Assembly: GCA_002105175.1 (NCBI GenBank)
Contig: MCGE01000024.1
Location: forward strand, 496,001-560,000
Length of the DNA: 64,000 nt
From: Absidia repens
Lineage: Eukaryota; Mucoromycota; Mucoromycetes; Mucorales; Cunninghamellaceae
Reading direction: 5' to 3'
In this document: one piece after another, positions 49,900 to 60,730 of the stretch
Position numbering within the stretch: position 1 is the first letter of the stretch
Layout of the letters: every line of letters begins with the position of its first letter
Notes under the pieces: generated by a model
Seen by the model: only the letters and a program-made list of their open reading frames with translations
Told to the model about the DNA's origin: nothing
Databases searched by the model: none
Translations under genes and position numbers: made by a program

Positions 49900-50140
49900 T
49901 TTTTTATTTTTTTCCTTCATGATAGTCTGAATGATATGATGGCATGGCTCATTGGGGAACTGGTGATCTAGGATTAGTGTTAGAACTTGAATTAGGGGCG
50001 TTTTAAAAAACGCAAAATAAACATCATGGGGAAACGCTTTTATTTTGGGTGAAGGATTTGGGAACGACAGTAGATTAGCACTCATTAGTTTAGTAATAGT
50101 TTGTCATCGTTTATATCTACGACTGAATAAATATGTTTTT
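49900..50140 (+). repeat. Dispersed repeat family 1, variant copy g
   Basis: Plus-strand copy with a diverged core (GATTAGTGTTAGAACTTGAA, CATCATGGGGAAACGC, TTTATTTTGGGTGAAGG) and AATAAA at about 50125. It shares sequence variants with 47105-47290. Confidence 0.6.
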
Positions 50141-50404
50141 TTTATTATATTTAGTATCTCTGTTGTACGTTTACATTGAGCTTCATTGAATGTGTATTAC
50201 ATATGCATAGAAAAAAAAAGTGTGTCTACAGTATATATATATATATGAAAAAGGAACGGATTGGGTATTATGGAGACTGATTCCACCAACTCTATAAGTT
50301 TGTGCGTAGAAAAGAAAACAGTGAGGCATTTGTGTAAAAAAACAGCTATTACAGTGTATTTTGTTGTGGTGGGATATATCGAAGAGCAAAGTGAGAATAC
50401 TGTA

Positions 50405-50520
50405 GAATTAATTATGTAGCTACTGGGTGGCAGGGCATTTCTAAAGTGTGGGTTTTGATGGGATGGGATGAAAGACCCTGTGATTTGGCACTGTGGGTGG
50501 GCAGTGATTGACAAAAAAAT
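50405..50520 (+). repeat. Dispersed repeat family 2, partial copy b
   Basis: TACTGGGTGGCAGGGCA, AAAGTGTGGGTTTTGATGGG and GATTTGGCACTGTGGGTGGG parallel 49505-49595. Confidence 0.6.
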
Positions 50521-50544
50521 GATGGACGGCTCCTATGGTGGGCA

Positions 50545-50700
50545 GAGCGTAGGGCTCTTAATTTGGACCCGTCCCGATTATGGTATTGATCAATACCAAT
50601 ACCTACTGATGGTACCGTCCCGGTAAGGAATTGGTATTGCTAATCCCGCTAACATGGTATTTTTCAATACCAATACTCCTCATTTAGGTATTGTTAAGAG
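50545..50700. repeat. Cluster of inverted GGTATTG/CAATACC words
   Basis: The perfect 16-base palindrome GGTATTGATCAATACC at 50582-50597 is followed within 110 bases by at least four more GGTATTG or CAATACC words in both directions and two GTCCCG words. Dense short inverted words beside TAGGGCTCTTAATTTGGACC resemble the subterminal region of a DNA transposon end, but no transposase or second end is seen. Confidence 0.5.
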
Positions 50701-52539
50701 TCCTGCTGATGATGAACATTCGTTTACATAGCTTTGTTATTCCTCCTGCGCGTAGCTTACTTGAAACAATCCCCTCTTTAGATTTTACACTGTTTTATTT
50801 TTTTTTTAGTCGAAATAAATTAGACATTATTATTTATACAGTATTGTTATATTATTAAATGGAATAGGACTTGTTATCAAGTATTGTGAAACTTTTGGAT
50901 CATTCTTTATTTTTATTCAAATGTATTGTCTTATTTATACTGATGTAATGGTATGTGGGCATGTAAAATTAGGGGTGACGAATATGATAGCAATTCGTGT
51001 AGTGGGCATTCGGGATCTGAATTACGTATTATTGAATGATCGCATTTGCATGAACGAAGGTATAGGGATAAGTGTAGGGTTAAATATGAATGTATATATA
51101 TGAAAAGATGTATGGTAGATGGAATGATAGGTGAATGTGTTGGTATACGACATTAACCACATCACTAATAAAAGGACGATTGATTCACATCAAATAAAAA
51201 CAATCAATATTCTCATTTAATTTTCGACTTTCTATTTTTTTTTATTTCATAACAGAATAATCATTAACCCAAGTTAGTTTCTACCAAAAAGCCCAATAAT
51301 ATATATTGTGTTCTACCACTAGTCCACGCATAAATTTCACTATTTTGTGAAATGGCAATCTATATCATTTTATTAAAAAGAACAACTGTTAAAAATCAAT
51401 TACTAAAATTAGAAATACCATTCCGGCTTTTAGTTTCGTCCATTAACATCTTCCAATATTGTTAGTCGATCCATGAACGTGTACCAGACAAATATAATCA
51501 TCTACTTCACTATATCGAAGATACCTCTAATAATATTGATAAATATTTAAAGATTCCAAGAAATGAAAAATTTTCAATCAAAAACTTAATGAAATTTCAT
51601 TCAAGCCAAAAACGAAGGAGGAACCGTCAAAACAAAATTGGCCATTACACAGGCTTCGGAGCTTAAAGCGGTGAAAAAATGTTTGGGCTCCGCTCGCACT
51701 GCCCCCTGGGTCATTTTGGAAAAAGCGCGGCGTAGCCGCGCCTCTCCCGGCGCTTTTTTAGCGGATTTCCATGTTTTTTTAGCGGTATGGAGGGGTATTT
51801 CTGTGTGTGTATGGGGATATTGGATGGGGGAAAAAAAAAAAATGGTATGAGTAGAAGGAGTATGTGACTAGAAAGCGGATCCAAGCAAACGTGGATGTCC
51901 AAGTATGTGTGTGGTTGAATGGTGGGCAATAATGTAGAGGCGGTTATTATGGCTGTAGGCTTTAGCTGTGAGCTTATAGGCGTAAACTTTAGAGCATTGT
52001 GCAATTAATTGTATGAGAGATGGATGGATGGTTTGGTGACAGATATATGAAAGAGCCACTAACGGTAACGTGCACGATACTGAATACGAAGGGAGGGGAG
52101 TCAATATCGATAGCTAAGTGCCCAATATTCTAATGTGTGCGTGTGTGTGGGAATTTTTCTTTGTTCCTGAAGAAATGCCTGTATGCCATCAAAAAAACTA
52201 CGTTGCACTGTACAGTACAGCATTGTGGTGGAAAACTATACTCGATGTATAAACATTGTATCAAAACGTGTCTTTTCCATCTTAAGTAAATAAAACCGCT
52301 GTTATTACTTCTTACATCAAAACGTCACCACACGCTCTGTCACATTATGTTCACCTGTTTTCTCAGCAAGTGGGAAAGTCGTTATAATATGTCGAAGAGT
52401 CCGATATTCACGATAAAATATTATGGTACGGCTCACTTATAATGTCAAATTTTCAATTTTGATTTTATTTTTATGGGTTCAATCGCAGTTTGAAAAATGC
52501 CTTTTAAAGCCTTTTTTTTTTTTTTCCTCCTTCCTTTCT
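50701..52539. other. Gene-poor AT-rich region with one GC-rich hairpin
   Basis: No gene recognised. A GC-rich island lies at about 51685-51775. GCGCGGC (51726-51732) and GCCGCGC (51736-51742) form a perfect stem, and AAAAAGCGC (51721-51729) also pairs with GCGCTTTTT (51751-51759). The rest is AT-rich. Confidence 0.5.
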
Positions 52540-52775
52540 TTTCTTTTCTTTTCCCAAGTCACCGCCATTTCATTGATCTCAATGAGATGATGTTCGACTG
52601 GGATTAGTGTCAGGTCTAGTTTAGAACGGTTTTCAGTTCAGGTCTTACGAGATGCATGGGGAAACCCTTTCATTTTGGATCCAGAATTTGGGACCACTAT
52701 TAGATTAACCTTCATCTTAGTTTAGTATTGGTTGTCATTGTTATAATTACTACTGAATAAACTTTGTCTTGCCTT
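52540..52775 (+). repeat. Dispersed repeat family 1, copy h
   Basis: Plus-strand copy: CT-rich tract at 52510-52555, core GATTAGTGTCAGGTCTAGTT, ACGAGATGCATGGGGAAACC, CTTTCATTTTGGATCC, and AATAAA at about 52755. The CACGTG end is not seen. Confidence 0.7.
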
Positions 52776-53560
52776 TTTTTATCATTGTTTGATTGTCTCA
52801 CCAAATTTATATACATGGGCTTATTATAAGCAGAGAAATACAAACGGGTGTGTGTCCGTACAACAATAAAAAAAAATGAAGGGACGGCACTTTTTATTGT
52901 ACAAATAATAAATATAATACATAAACTTATCCTCATTTGCAAGTCTTACAATCTACATCTACATCTACATCTACTAGCGACGCTTGATATGGGAGCGGAA
53001 ATGAGCAAAAAACAGGACCTTGTTTTTAGTATAATATTTTACAGTTTTCGCGGTGTTTTACAAAATAAATGCACATATCATTTTCCTTTTGAGTACTTCA
53101 GATACGTTTCAAATCCTAGGCCAGCCAGCCAATGTCTTCTTTTTTTGAAGGCCGATAAGTTTTTCTTTTTTTCTTGAAAAAAAAGACTGATGTACACGTT
53201 TTGTTCTTAAAGGACTGAATTATCATGTTTATACATTGTTTTTTTTTTTAGGTGGCCATTTTTTAAAAAACTATCAGCTTTCTAGGATTCATGCCTAATA
53301 TTTGACATTATAAGTGAGCCGCACCATACTCCATAGCGGCTACCGCATAATAAAAGACAAAAAACTATTAGGCGATATCAAGGTCTTTTAGTATCAGTGC
53401 CTAATGCACGCAATATTCCAAGCACACATTGCAAAACCCTTGTAGCAAAAACTTTGTTATCTAGCAAATGGATTTAAATCAGTAAACTAGATTGATTTGA
53501 AGAGGAAAAGGAAAGACGCCAGGTTTACGGGCAGCTGATTCTTTCGAGATTTCTTTCGAG
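52776..53560. other. AT-rich spacer, nothing supported
   Basis: A short CTACAT repeat (about 52950-52975) and several T-runs. The two words 52380-52460 and 53305-53325 share AATGTCAAATTT/TGACATTATAAGTGAGCCGC-like inverse matches (GGTACGGCTCACTTATAATG and its complement). This marks an inverted pair flanking 52430-53330, which encloses repeat copy h. Confidence 0.45.
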
Positions 53561-53573
53561 ATTCAAATGCCGC
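53561..53573 (+). promoter_or_regulatory. Putative promoter motif upstream of the 53717 gene
   Basis: ATTCAAATGCCGC, 144-156 bases before the start codon, followed by a CT-rich leader. It is identical to 12010-12022 and to 6524-6536. Confidence 0.45.
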
Positions 53574-53716
53574 TGTTCCTTCTAAATAAATACCTTTTTT
53601 CTTTCCATTTTCTATGCTTTCTCTTTCTTTCGCCTTAATTTTACTTCACTTTTTTTTTTCTTTTTCTTTTTCTTTTTTTTTAAAAAAACAACAACAACTA
53701 TCTCTATCTCTCAACA

Positions 53717-56065
53717 ATGGTTACTTTTCTTCATAAATCAAAACTTGGTGAAAGGTGAGGCATTAAAAATACTTAGATTCATGCTTGTCGCGAGAAACAC
53801 ACTTACTAACATTTTAGCTTTTTTTTTGAAATCCTTTAGAATGACACGTCTCAAGAACTTCAACTCAAGTCAAGATGATCACGCGGGGTTTACCTTTGTC
53901 TGTGCTGAAAATCCAACACCGCAGTCATGTAATGAACAAATTCCTGTTTTTGAAACAGCACGCGCAGACCGCCTCTCTCATCATGTGAAATGGAAAGCAT
54001 CATTTTCTGGCCAAGTAAAAACCCAATTTGGCAAATGCATTGATCTTTATCACGATGTTGTCTACTCTATGAAAGGCCGCCGTCACCGAAAGTAAGCTAC
54101 CCTATTTGGAAAAATAAACAAATATAATAGATGCATAATTTTTACTAATTCCTTCTCTTTTTATTTTTATCATCATCAGTACTGGTGTAACCGACTGTGT
54201 TTATATTCCTCATGAAAGGCATGCCACTCCCATGGCCTCCAATTTTATTGTTGACCAGGCTCAAATCAATCAACATGATGCTTCCGATTCTTCATCTTGC
54301 GCTTTGACTACCACTTCTTTTGCTAGCACTGATGACACTTTCTTATCTCGTACTTTATCTTACTGTGACTTTAATTACTTGCCCGTTTCTACTGTCTGTG
54401 CACCGTCTTCTGGATTGGTCCCCAAAAATGAGCAAGTCACTTTACCGTCCTTCGCAAATGATTCCATTGTCGTGGATTGCTTGAGTGTTTCTTGTGCCGG
54501 CCAACCAAACAATCTGCTTACCCCAGCCAACGTAAGTTTACAGTTGCAGAAATATATATAAACACGCTTCTGCTTTGTTAACCTTTATTATTGTTTGATT
54601 TTTTTTTCATTTATGAACGTTGCTTTAGCCACAAAATCAATGCTGCGCTGATGGTTACGACTATACTCTCTCAATCAAGACAATCTGTGGTATAACGTCT
54701 ATGGTTCCTACATTGCAGCTATACCAAAAACGCGCGCCTTTACGTGAAAATAAAAAGGTAAGCAATATGAAAGCAAAACTTGTGCTCAAATAACTGAAAT
54801 AACAAATATTCTATTTTTTTTTTTTCGTAGCCATTCATCGCTCTCTCTGGCAGCATCGGCTTTTTGAAAAATATTCTGAGGAATATTGAAAACTGCAAAT
54901 TTACTGGAATTTCTCCTCCACTTGATGTTTACAAATCTCTTATCAAGCATGCTTATGGTGCGACCTGTGGCAATCAAATAATCAAATACCTCCAAACTGA
55001 TGTTGATCAGATATCTCCGTTTTTGCTAAAAAAAACTCAAGGAAAAGCACGAACAAGCACAAATACAACAGGTAAATGTATTAATCGCTTTACCGTTATC
55101 ATACCTGCTGATCTTTCCTAACCAACCATTACATCTTTGTATCTATATGAATCTAGTCTGAAATTACCTTGGAATGCTCAGTGACAAACGCAAATGATGA
55201 TATGGACTGGGCTAGAACATTTGGTGACCAAGATGATTATATGGACAAATCTTACTCATCTCTTTCAGCAAATACAATTGATGAACCATTCCTGGACTTT
55301 TCTCAACTCATTTTGACTTTTATGGACCAGCAACACCAATTTAGCAAGATAGAGCAAAGCCAGGTATATCTCTTCCTCGAAGCATTTACTCCAATGAAAG
55401 GCTCTGGTCCAAGCAACAATGCCGCCCAAAACAGCAATGCCTTCTCAATCAAAAACTCCCTGCTCTCTGATCTCGCTCAAAACAAAAAACTATTGCCCAA
55501 AAAAGAACCTGAAATCCAGGACAATGTTGCATCTCTCTCCTCAACTGAAATCATCACTCGGAAACGGCAACGACATCAAAAACCCCAACCCCTTGTCAAA
55601 CGTCAACGAAAAGGCGGTGAATCAACTGCTTTCTCTTTATGCAAAGTGACCTTATCCGAACACCCGCCAACAACCCTCGCCCAATCATGCAAACCACCAT
55701 GCGTTCCTCGTGCTTCTGGACAACAAAATAAGCGCAAAAGGGATCATCAGACATTGGAACCACAACAAAAACGCCGACGAAATGGGGGCCAGACAGGCTC
55801 CTCTTTGGGCAAAAAATCCTTATCAGAACGTCCTTCCAGCACACTGTGCAACCTCAACGGTACTAGGCAACAACAAAACAACAAGCGCAAAAAAAATAAT
55901 CAGTCATTTGAACCGCCACGAAAGCGACCAAATCAGGCACAGAAAGAAAACATAGATCCAAACATGTGTGTGAAAATGGCCCTCAATCATTGTAAGTCTG
56001 GAAAGAAAGAATTAAACAAATTATATAATCCCATCGATCTTACCATTCCTTATTTATGTCTTTAG
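53717..56065 (+). CDS. Unrecognised basic, probably nuclear protein with C-terminal repeats
   Basis: I do not recognise this protein. Exons 53717-53754, 53840-54091, 54180-54531, 54629-54757, 54831-55071 and 55182-56065 join in frame to 631 residues. The acceptor at 55181 was chosen because it alone keeps phase. The N-terminal half is Cys-containing and Ser/Thr-rich with no domain I can name. The middle (FIALSGSIGFLKNILRNIEN) looks helical. The last third has three imperfect units about 50 residues apart, each with a basic cluster (KRQRHQK/KRQRKGG, KRKRDHQ/KRRRNGG, KRKKNNQ/RKRPNQ), the first two followed by a LSE(H/R)P(P/S)(T/S)TL tail. These look like repeated nuclear localisation or nucleic-acid-binding motifs. 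QKENIDPN resembles a KEN-box context. AATAAA at 56178. It is likely lineage-specific. Confidence 0.6.
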
Positions 56066-56610
56066 GAAAAATATAAATATATACATATATATATGTATAT
56101 CTTATCTCTATTACAATATGGACAAATTAGTATACTTATCCCCCTCTTTTTTCCCATGTCCCAATTTGTTTCATCTCAATAAAATACTTTTTTACTTACC
56201 AAATTAGCAATACTATGAGTATGACAAAATTATCCGTGGGTGAAGTATGCATCTTCTTCTACCATAAAGGCAATATATTGATGATGATGATGATGATGAT
56301 AATGATTCAATGTCTCGATATAGTGGGAGAGGGAGTTATTATTTTATTTGTTTCTTTTTTGCATACAGAAAGCGGAACAAAATGCATGAAGGTATACAGA
56401 CCAACCTGAGCGATTGTGCAAGCTACGGTAGGAACCCACAAAAACGGTATCAACAGGAAAATGAATGATACTGCATTGTTCTTGTGAATAATACCGATAT
56501 TTTATGTGGTGGTGATGCTATACGTAGAAATACATCGACCATCTATAACCCTCTTTATTTTTTTTTATTTTCATTGAAATGAACAACAGGATTTCAGTGG
56601 GAGCAGCACA
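56066..56610. other. 3' flank of the 53717 gene
   Basis: A short TATA repeat, AATAAA at 56178-56183, and an ATG repeat (about 56279-56300). No further gene. Confidence 0.4.
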
Positions 56611-57400
56611 GAGAAGGATTCAAATCCCGCACACGTGAAGTTTTATTTTGCCCTTTTTTTTGGCGCTCTTTTCTTTTTCTCTTTTTTCTCCACCATTTAA
56701 CTTCTTTAAGATTATGTTGGACTTAGAATAGTGTCAGGAATAATTTAGAAGAGGTTTCATTTCAGGGATTACAACATTCATGGGGAACCCCTTTCATTTT
56801 GGATCTAGGATCTGAAGGCGCCACTAGTTGACTTTTTGGTGCATTCATTAGCTTAGTTTAACGTTAGTTTGTCTATAGTTTGTACCTACATCTAAATAAA
56901 ATATGTCTATCTTTACTCATCGTAATGAAAATTTTCCCATTTGTCTTTCTCATGTCCTGGGCAATAAATCTCTTTTGTACTCCATCGCTCCTTTGTGATT
57001 AGTGTTAACCATTGTTGTGCTTCAATAAAAGGTATCCTGTTGGCGTTTGTATGCTTTGTTCAGTAGAGTATATTAGATTTATTTTACAATTGTACCTTAA
57101 GATTAGTATCTACTATTGTACAGATCTCGCTTTCTTCTCCCTCATGCTACCTCCAATAAATCCATTGCTACATTGAACATATCATCTTTAGTTTTACTAT
57201 CTCCAATATGCTTCAATAAAATATGCTTTTTTATCAATAAGTTACTTTGTGACCCATCGAATCATCAACAACGTCGCTATAGCGGTTGTTTTTTGAGAGC
57301 GCTGTAAAATGCTTACTGTTCAGTTTACTCACTATGAGCATGACTATTTTTCCCCAGGCCCACACCCCGCCCCGCCCTTCAGCGATCAGTTTGCCGTTCT
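56611..57400 (+). repeat. Dispersed repeat family 1, copy i
   Basis: Plus-strand full-type copy. ATTCAAATCCCGCACACGTG is at 56618-56637, followed by a CT-rich tract. The core is at about 56715-56825 (GGGATTACAACATTCATGGG, CTTTCATTTTGGATCTAGG), with AATAAA at about 56893. Modules with GATTAGTGTTAACCATTGTT (about 56997) and TTCAATAAAATATGC (about 57213) follow. The distal part to about 57400 is weakly like 45230-45330. Confidence 0.8.
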
Positions 57401-57734
57401 ATGTCACTCAATATCAAATTTAGTCCTTGCTCCATCGTTCATATTGATAAACCAAGACTCTTCCACCCGTTTAGTTGTCGTTATAAACTAGCTTACCTCT
57501 ATTTCTAGCTTATTCTCTATAATTACTCTATCCCTTCCTAAACCCCTAGAAGCCCAGCATCGGCTTTGCAGATATAGGTCACTTAATATCAAAGATAGTC
57601 CTTATCTTACCCCATCATTCATATTAAAAACCTAGATAATGTTCCCCAGTATTATTATAGTCTCCCCTAGACACGCTGTTTTTATTCAGATCACCGCTTT
57701 CATCGCATACAACATTAAAATAAAATAAATAAAA

Positions 57735-57816
57735 ACGTTATCCAGTTGGGCTTCCCCCACGACAGTGCGAAATGGTGGAGATCACCAATTCCAACTTACG
57801 AAAACCTGCACGATAC

Positions 57817-57856
<40 letters not shown>

Positions 57857-57935
57857 CACCATCCTGACACCCAGTTACTGAATGATTTTGCAGAAGTTCC
57901 ATTTCAGCAGCAGAGCGTTTATTTAAATATAAGGG
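57735..57935 (-). repeat. Dispersed repeat family 2, copy c
   Basis: Minus-strand copy. CAGTGCGAAATGGTGGAGAT (57765), then an A-run of about 35, TGACACCCAGTTACTGAATG and AGCAGAGCGTTTATTT, the reverse complement of the order at 49440-49600. The sequence between 57401 and 57734 shows no gene. Confidence 0.65.
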
Positions 57936-58112
57936 ATATATTATAACAGAAAGCAACATGTATTATACAAATAGGAAAAACATAAAAATAAACACCATGC
58001 TATACTATACTATGCTATGCTATGCTATGCTATGCTATACAATACCATACTATGCTAACCTATACAACTATCTCCACTAATATTAATGATATATATCCCT
58101 ATTGGCTGGTTC

Positions 58113-58330
58113 TTATTTGAGCACTTCCAGGTCATGTAATACGGGCGTCTCCATGGCAAGTTTTTGCATCTAATAAGAAAAAGAAAAAATTACAATGAGC
58201 ATTTCATGTTGTTTTGTCCGTTTGTTTTAAGTATGGTTGTTTTACCTGGGCAAGCTCGAGAGTCATTCCGTTGGATACCTTTGCCTTAGTCCAACGTATA
58301 GGGGATTTGGGTGGTTGCTTTAACAAACAT
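58113..58330 (-). other. Orphan coding-like exon pair
   Basis: On the minus strand an open segment ending at 58246 with a good donor (CCCAG/GTAAAAC) and an exon 58169-58113 with a good acceptor join in frame. They read KQPPKSPIRWTKAKV, then LELAQMQKLAMETPVLHDLE and a stop. The codon quality looks genuine, but I find no start codon or upstream exon before the Lnt-like gene ends at 58475. It could be the tail of a very small gene or an alternative 3' end of that gene. Short TATGC/TATAC repeats lie just downstream at about 57998-58070. Confidence 0.35.
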
Positions 58331-58474
58331 TGTAAAAGTCACTGGCGTGAGTAGTGCAAAAAGAACAAAGTGGGTAGGTGGAAAAAACAGAAAGAGGGAC
58401 GACTAAAATAAAATATAGAGTCAATTTTATTGGGGACTTTTTTTCAGTCACAGCCTGAAAAAGTCAAACGAACC

Positions 58475-60544
58475 TTATGCGGGCTGAGAATAAAAAAGAG
58501 ATGTCAAAAAAAAAGCTAAACTAAATAACATACAGCCATAAGGAATAGTATCACCAATGAAATGGCTGTAGATTGTCTTGATCCGTTTTTGAATTGGCAA
58601 GTTGAATAAAACCACCTCGTTGGATATCACCGCTGTTTTTTGTTCAAAATGACCATGGATCACAGGCTCAATCACACCAGAAATGCCCTGAGAGATACAT
58701 CGAAATAAGGTAAACCCATTTTCAACGGCTCGGAGTTGTTGGTTCCGTAAATTGCTCGGACCACCGGCACCTATGACATAGATCAAAAGGTTAATTTTAA
58801 CAATAACACCTATCGTTGTCTCTTTTTTTTTTTTTTACCCCAGTTGTATGCTGGTTGCAAAAGGATATCCACGTCACTTTGCCCTGCTTGAAGAATGAAA
58901 CTAGGCACCGATAAATCAAAACATATGGCGATTCCAATGCGACCAAATTCTGGAGTATCAGCAAAAAGTAGTTTCCCAGGACCAGGTTCATTGTTTTCTA
59001 TATGAGACGAACACGTCAATGAATAATGGTTCGCACATATATAAAACATCTTATACCGTAACTTACCATCAAACGGCAAAGGATTCGCCTTGATGTAGTC
59101 AATCAAAATATCGCCATGAGGGGATATCAACACAGCCATGTTGTGGTTCACTGGATCACGTCGGTCATAAGCAATCACCAAATAGATACTGTGTTCCACT
59201 GCCACCGCAATTGCCATGTCACGTAATTGTTGTTCTTCTTGCAAGGAATTCGTGAGCACTACTTCTTCTGACCAAAGAACCAACTTGGCACCATTCTAAA
59301 TAAAACAAAATCGGACAAACACACACATACACACACATACAAAGGGAAAAAAAGGGGAAAAAAAAGAGTGGTTAATCAAATGCACATTATACCTTTTGTT
59401 TTTTACAACTAACCTGAGCAGCAACAGCTGATTTGTTCATCCAGTAAGAATAATCTGACCTCAATTCCATATCAAAGCCTCCAGGTCCAATAACACAGGC
59501 GACAGGTTGGGTTGCCGGTACCCAATCTTTGGTTGGTCGCTGAAAGAAGGAGCCTTTTCGGAACGATGATTTAGCTCCACCGTAAATGTAAACAAATAAA
59601 ACTAAAGCCAGATAAATGGAGAACGGATGTTTGATAAGTCGAGATCTTATAAGGGAGAAGGAAGTAGATTGATTGCTAGAAGGGATTGCACTACTCGAAT
59701 CGAGATTTTTATCGGAGGCTGATGATGGCGATGATGCTGATATCGGTGCATGCTGATTGTTGTTGCTGGTAGTCGTAACAGATGAAGTCGACGCGGTAGA
59801 GTTTTTCAGTGACAATACTAATTCCATCCATGATTCACATTCCAAAATACAGGTACCAGATAAAGCCATAAAAAATTCAAGGAGTGATCTTCCACCTATG
59901 TCAGCTATCTGTGCCCATTCAGACCAATCGCTGATACCATTAGAATAGCCCGATCGATCCCCTTTTTCACAAAGAAAAAGATTATATGAGTTATTTGTTG
60001 CTACTTGTATACATTTTTATTGTTCAGCTCTTACCCCAGTAACCATGTATGTACCAAACACTGGTCCAAACACAAGGGAAAACAAGTACACGTGCCCAGG
60101 CACTTTTGTTTTTTGCGTGAAAGAAGATATGATCAGCCAAAACACTTGACAAAATAACAAGATTGGTTACCAGAGAGTTTCCTATCAAAATGAATGGGGG
60201 GTTTTGAGTTATAATGAGACCGAAGAATTGTTAAGAGCCACTTACGAATAACACGGGGCAAGTGGATGAAGGCAGGAGTGCCATAGTCGTCGAATACACC
60301 AAGAGTACCAATGGACACTGCGATAGTATTGGAAATAAGCGCGAATAGACAATTCACCCACTTTTGACGTGTATAGGACAATAATATTGGACAGAAACAA
60401 AAGGTAAAGAAAGGTATAGGTTGAAGCCCAATGGCGAAAGCTCTAAAAAAAATACCAATTAGAACGCCGACGAGATCAACTAACGAAATGATACTGGTTT
60501 TACCCCACAGTCAAGAGTAAAAGCAAGTGTGTACAATTCCTCAT
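58475..60544 (-). CDS. Lnt-like membrane carbon-nitrogen hydrolase/acyltransferase
   Basis: Multi-pass membrane protein with a nitrilase-type domain, built like bacterial apolipoprotein N-acyltransferase. Exons 60544-60504, 60442-60246, 60181-60035, 59961-59414, 59295-59067, 58997-58839 and 58770-58475 join in frame to 538 residues, close to Lnt size. Hydrophobic N-terminal segments lead to the Lnt-like YSNGISDWSEWAQIADIGGR. A Ser-rich insert and a further membrane span follow, then the catalytic domain. The Glu-Lys-Cys triad is visible as LWSEEVV (about E321), DYIKANPLP (about K380) and IAICFDLS (about C413). A last C-terminal span follows GDTIPYGC. The fungal substrate is unknown to me; N-acylation of a secretory or GPI-related substrate would be inference. 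The small exon 1 (14 residues) is the least certain. Confidence 0.75.
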
Positions 60545-60730
60545 TGTATAAAAGAAAATGGAGATTGTAAAAAAAATATATATAAATTGTAAAAAGAAAG
60601 AAAAAAAAAATTATTTATTGAAGTTTATAAAGACACTATTTTTGGGAGTACCGCAGTACGCCTTTCTTAAAAAGTAAAGCATCTATGGCACAGACTATTC
60701 CCAGACACTTCGACATCAAACTATACTAAT

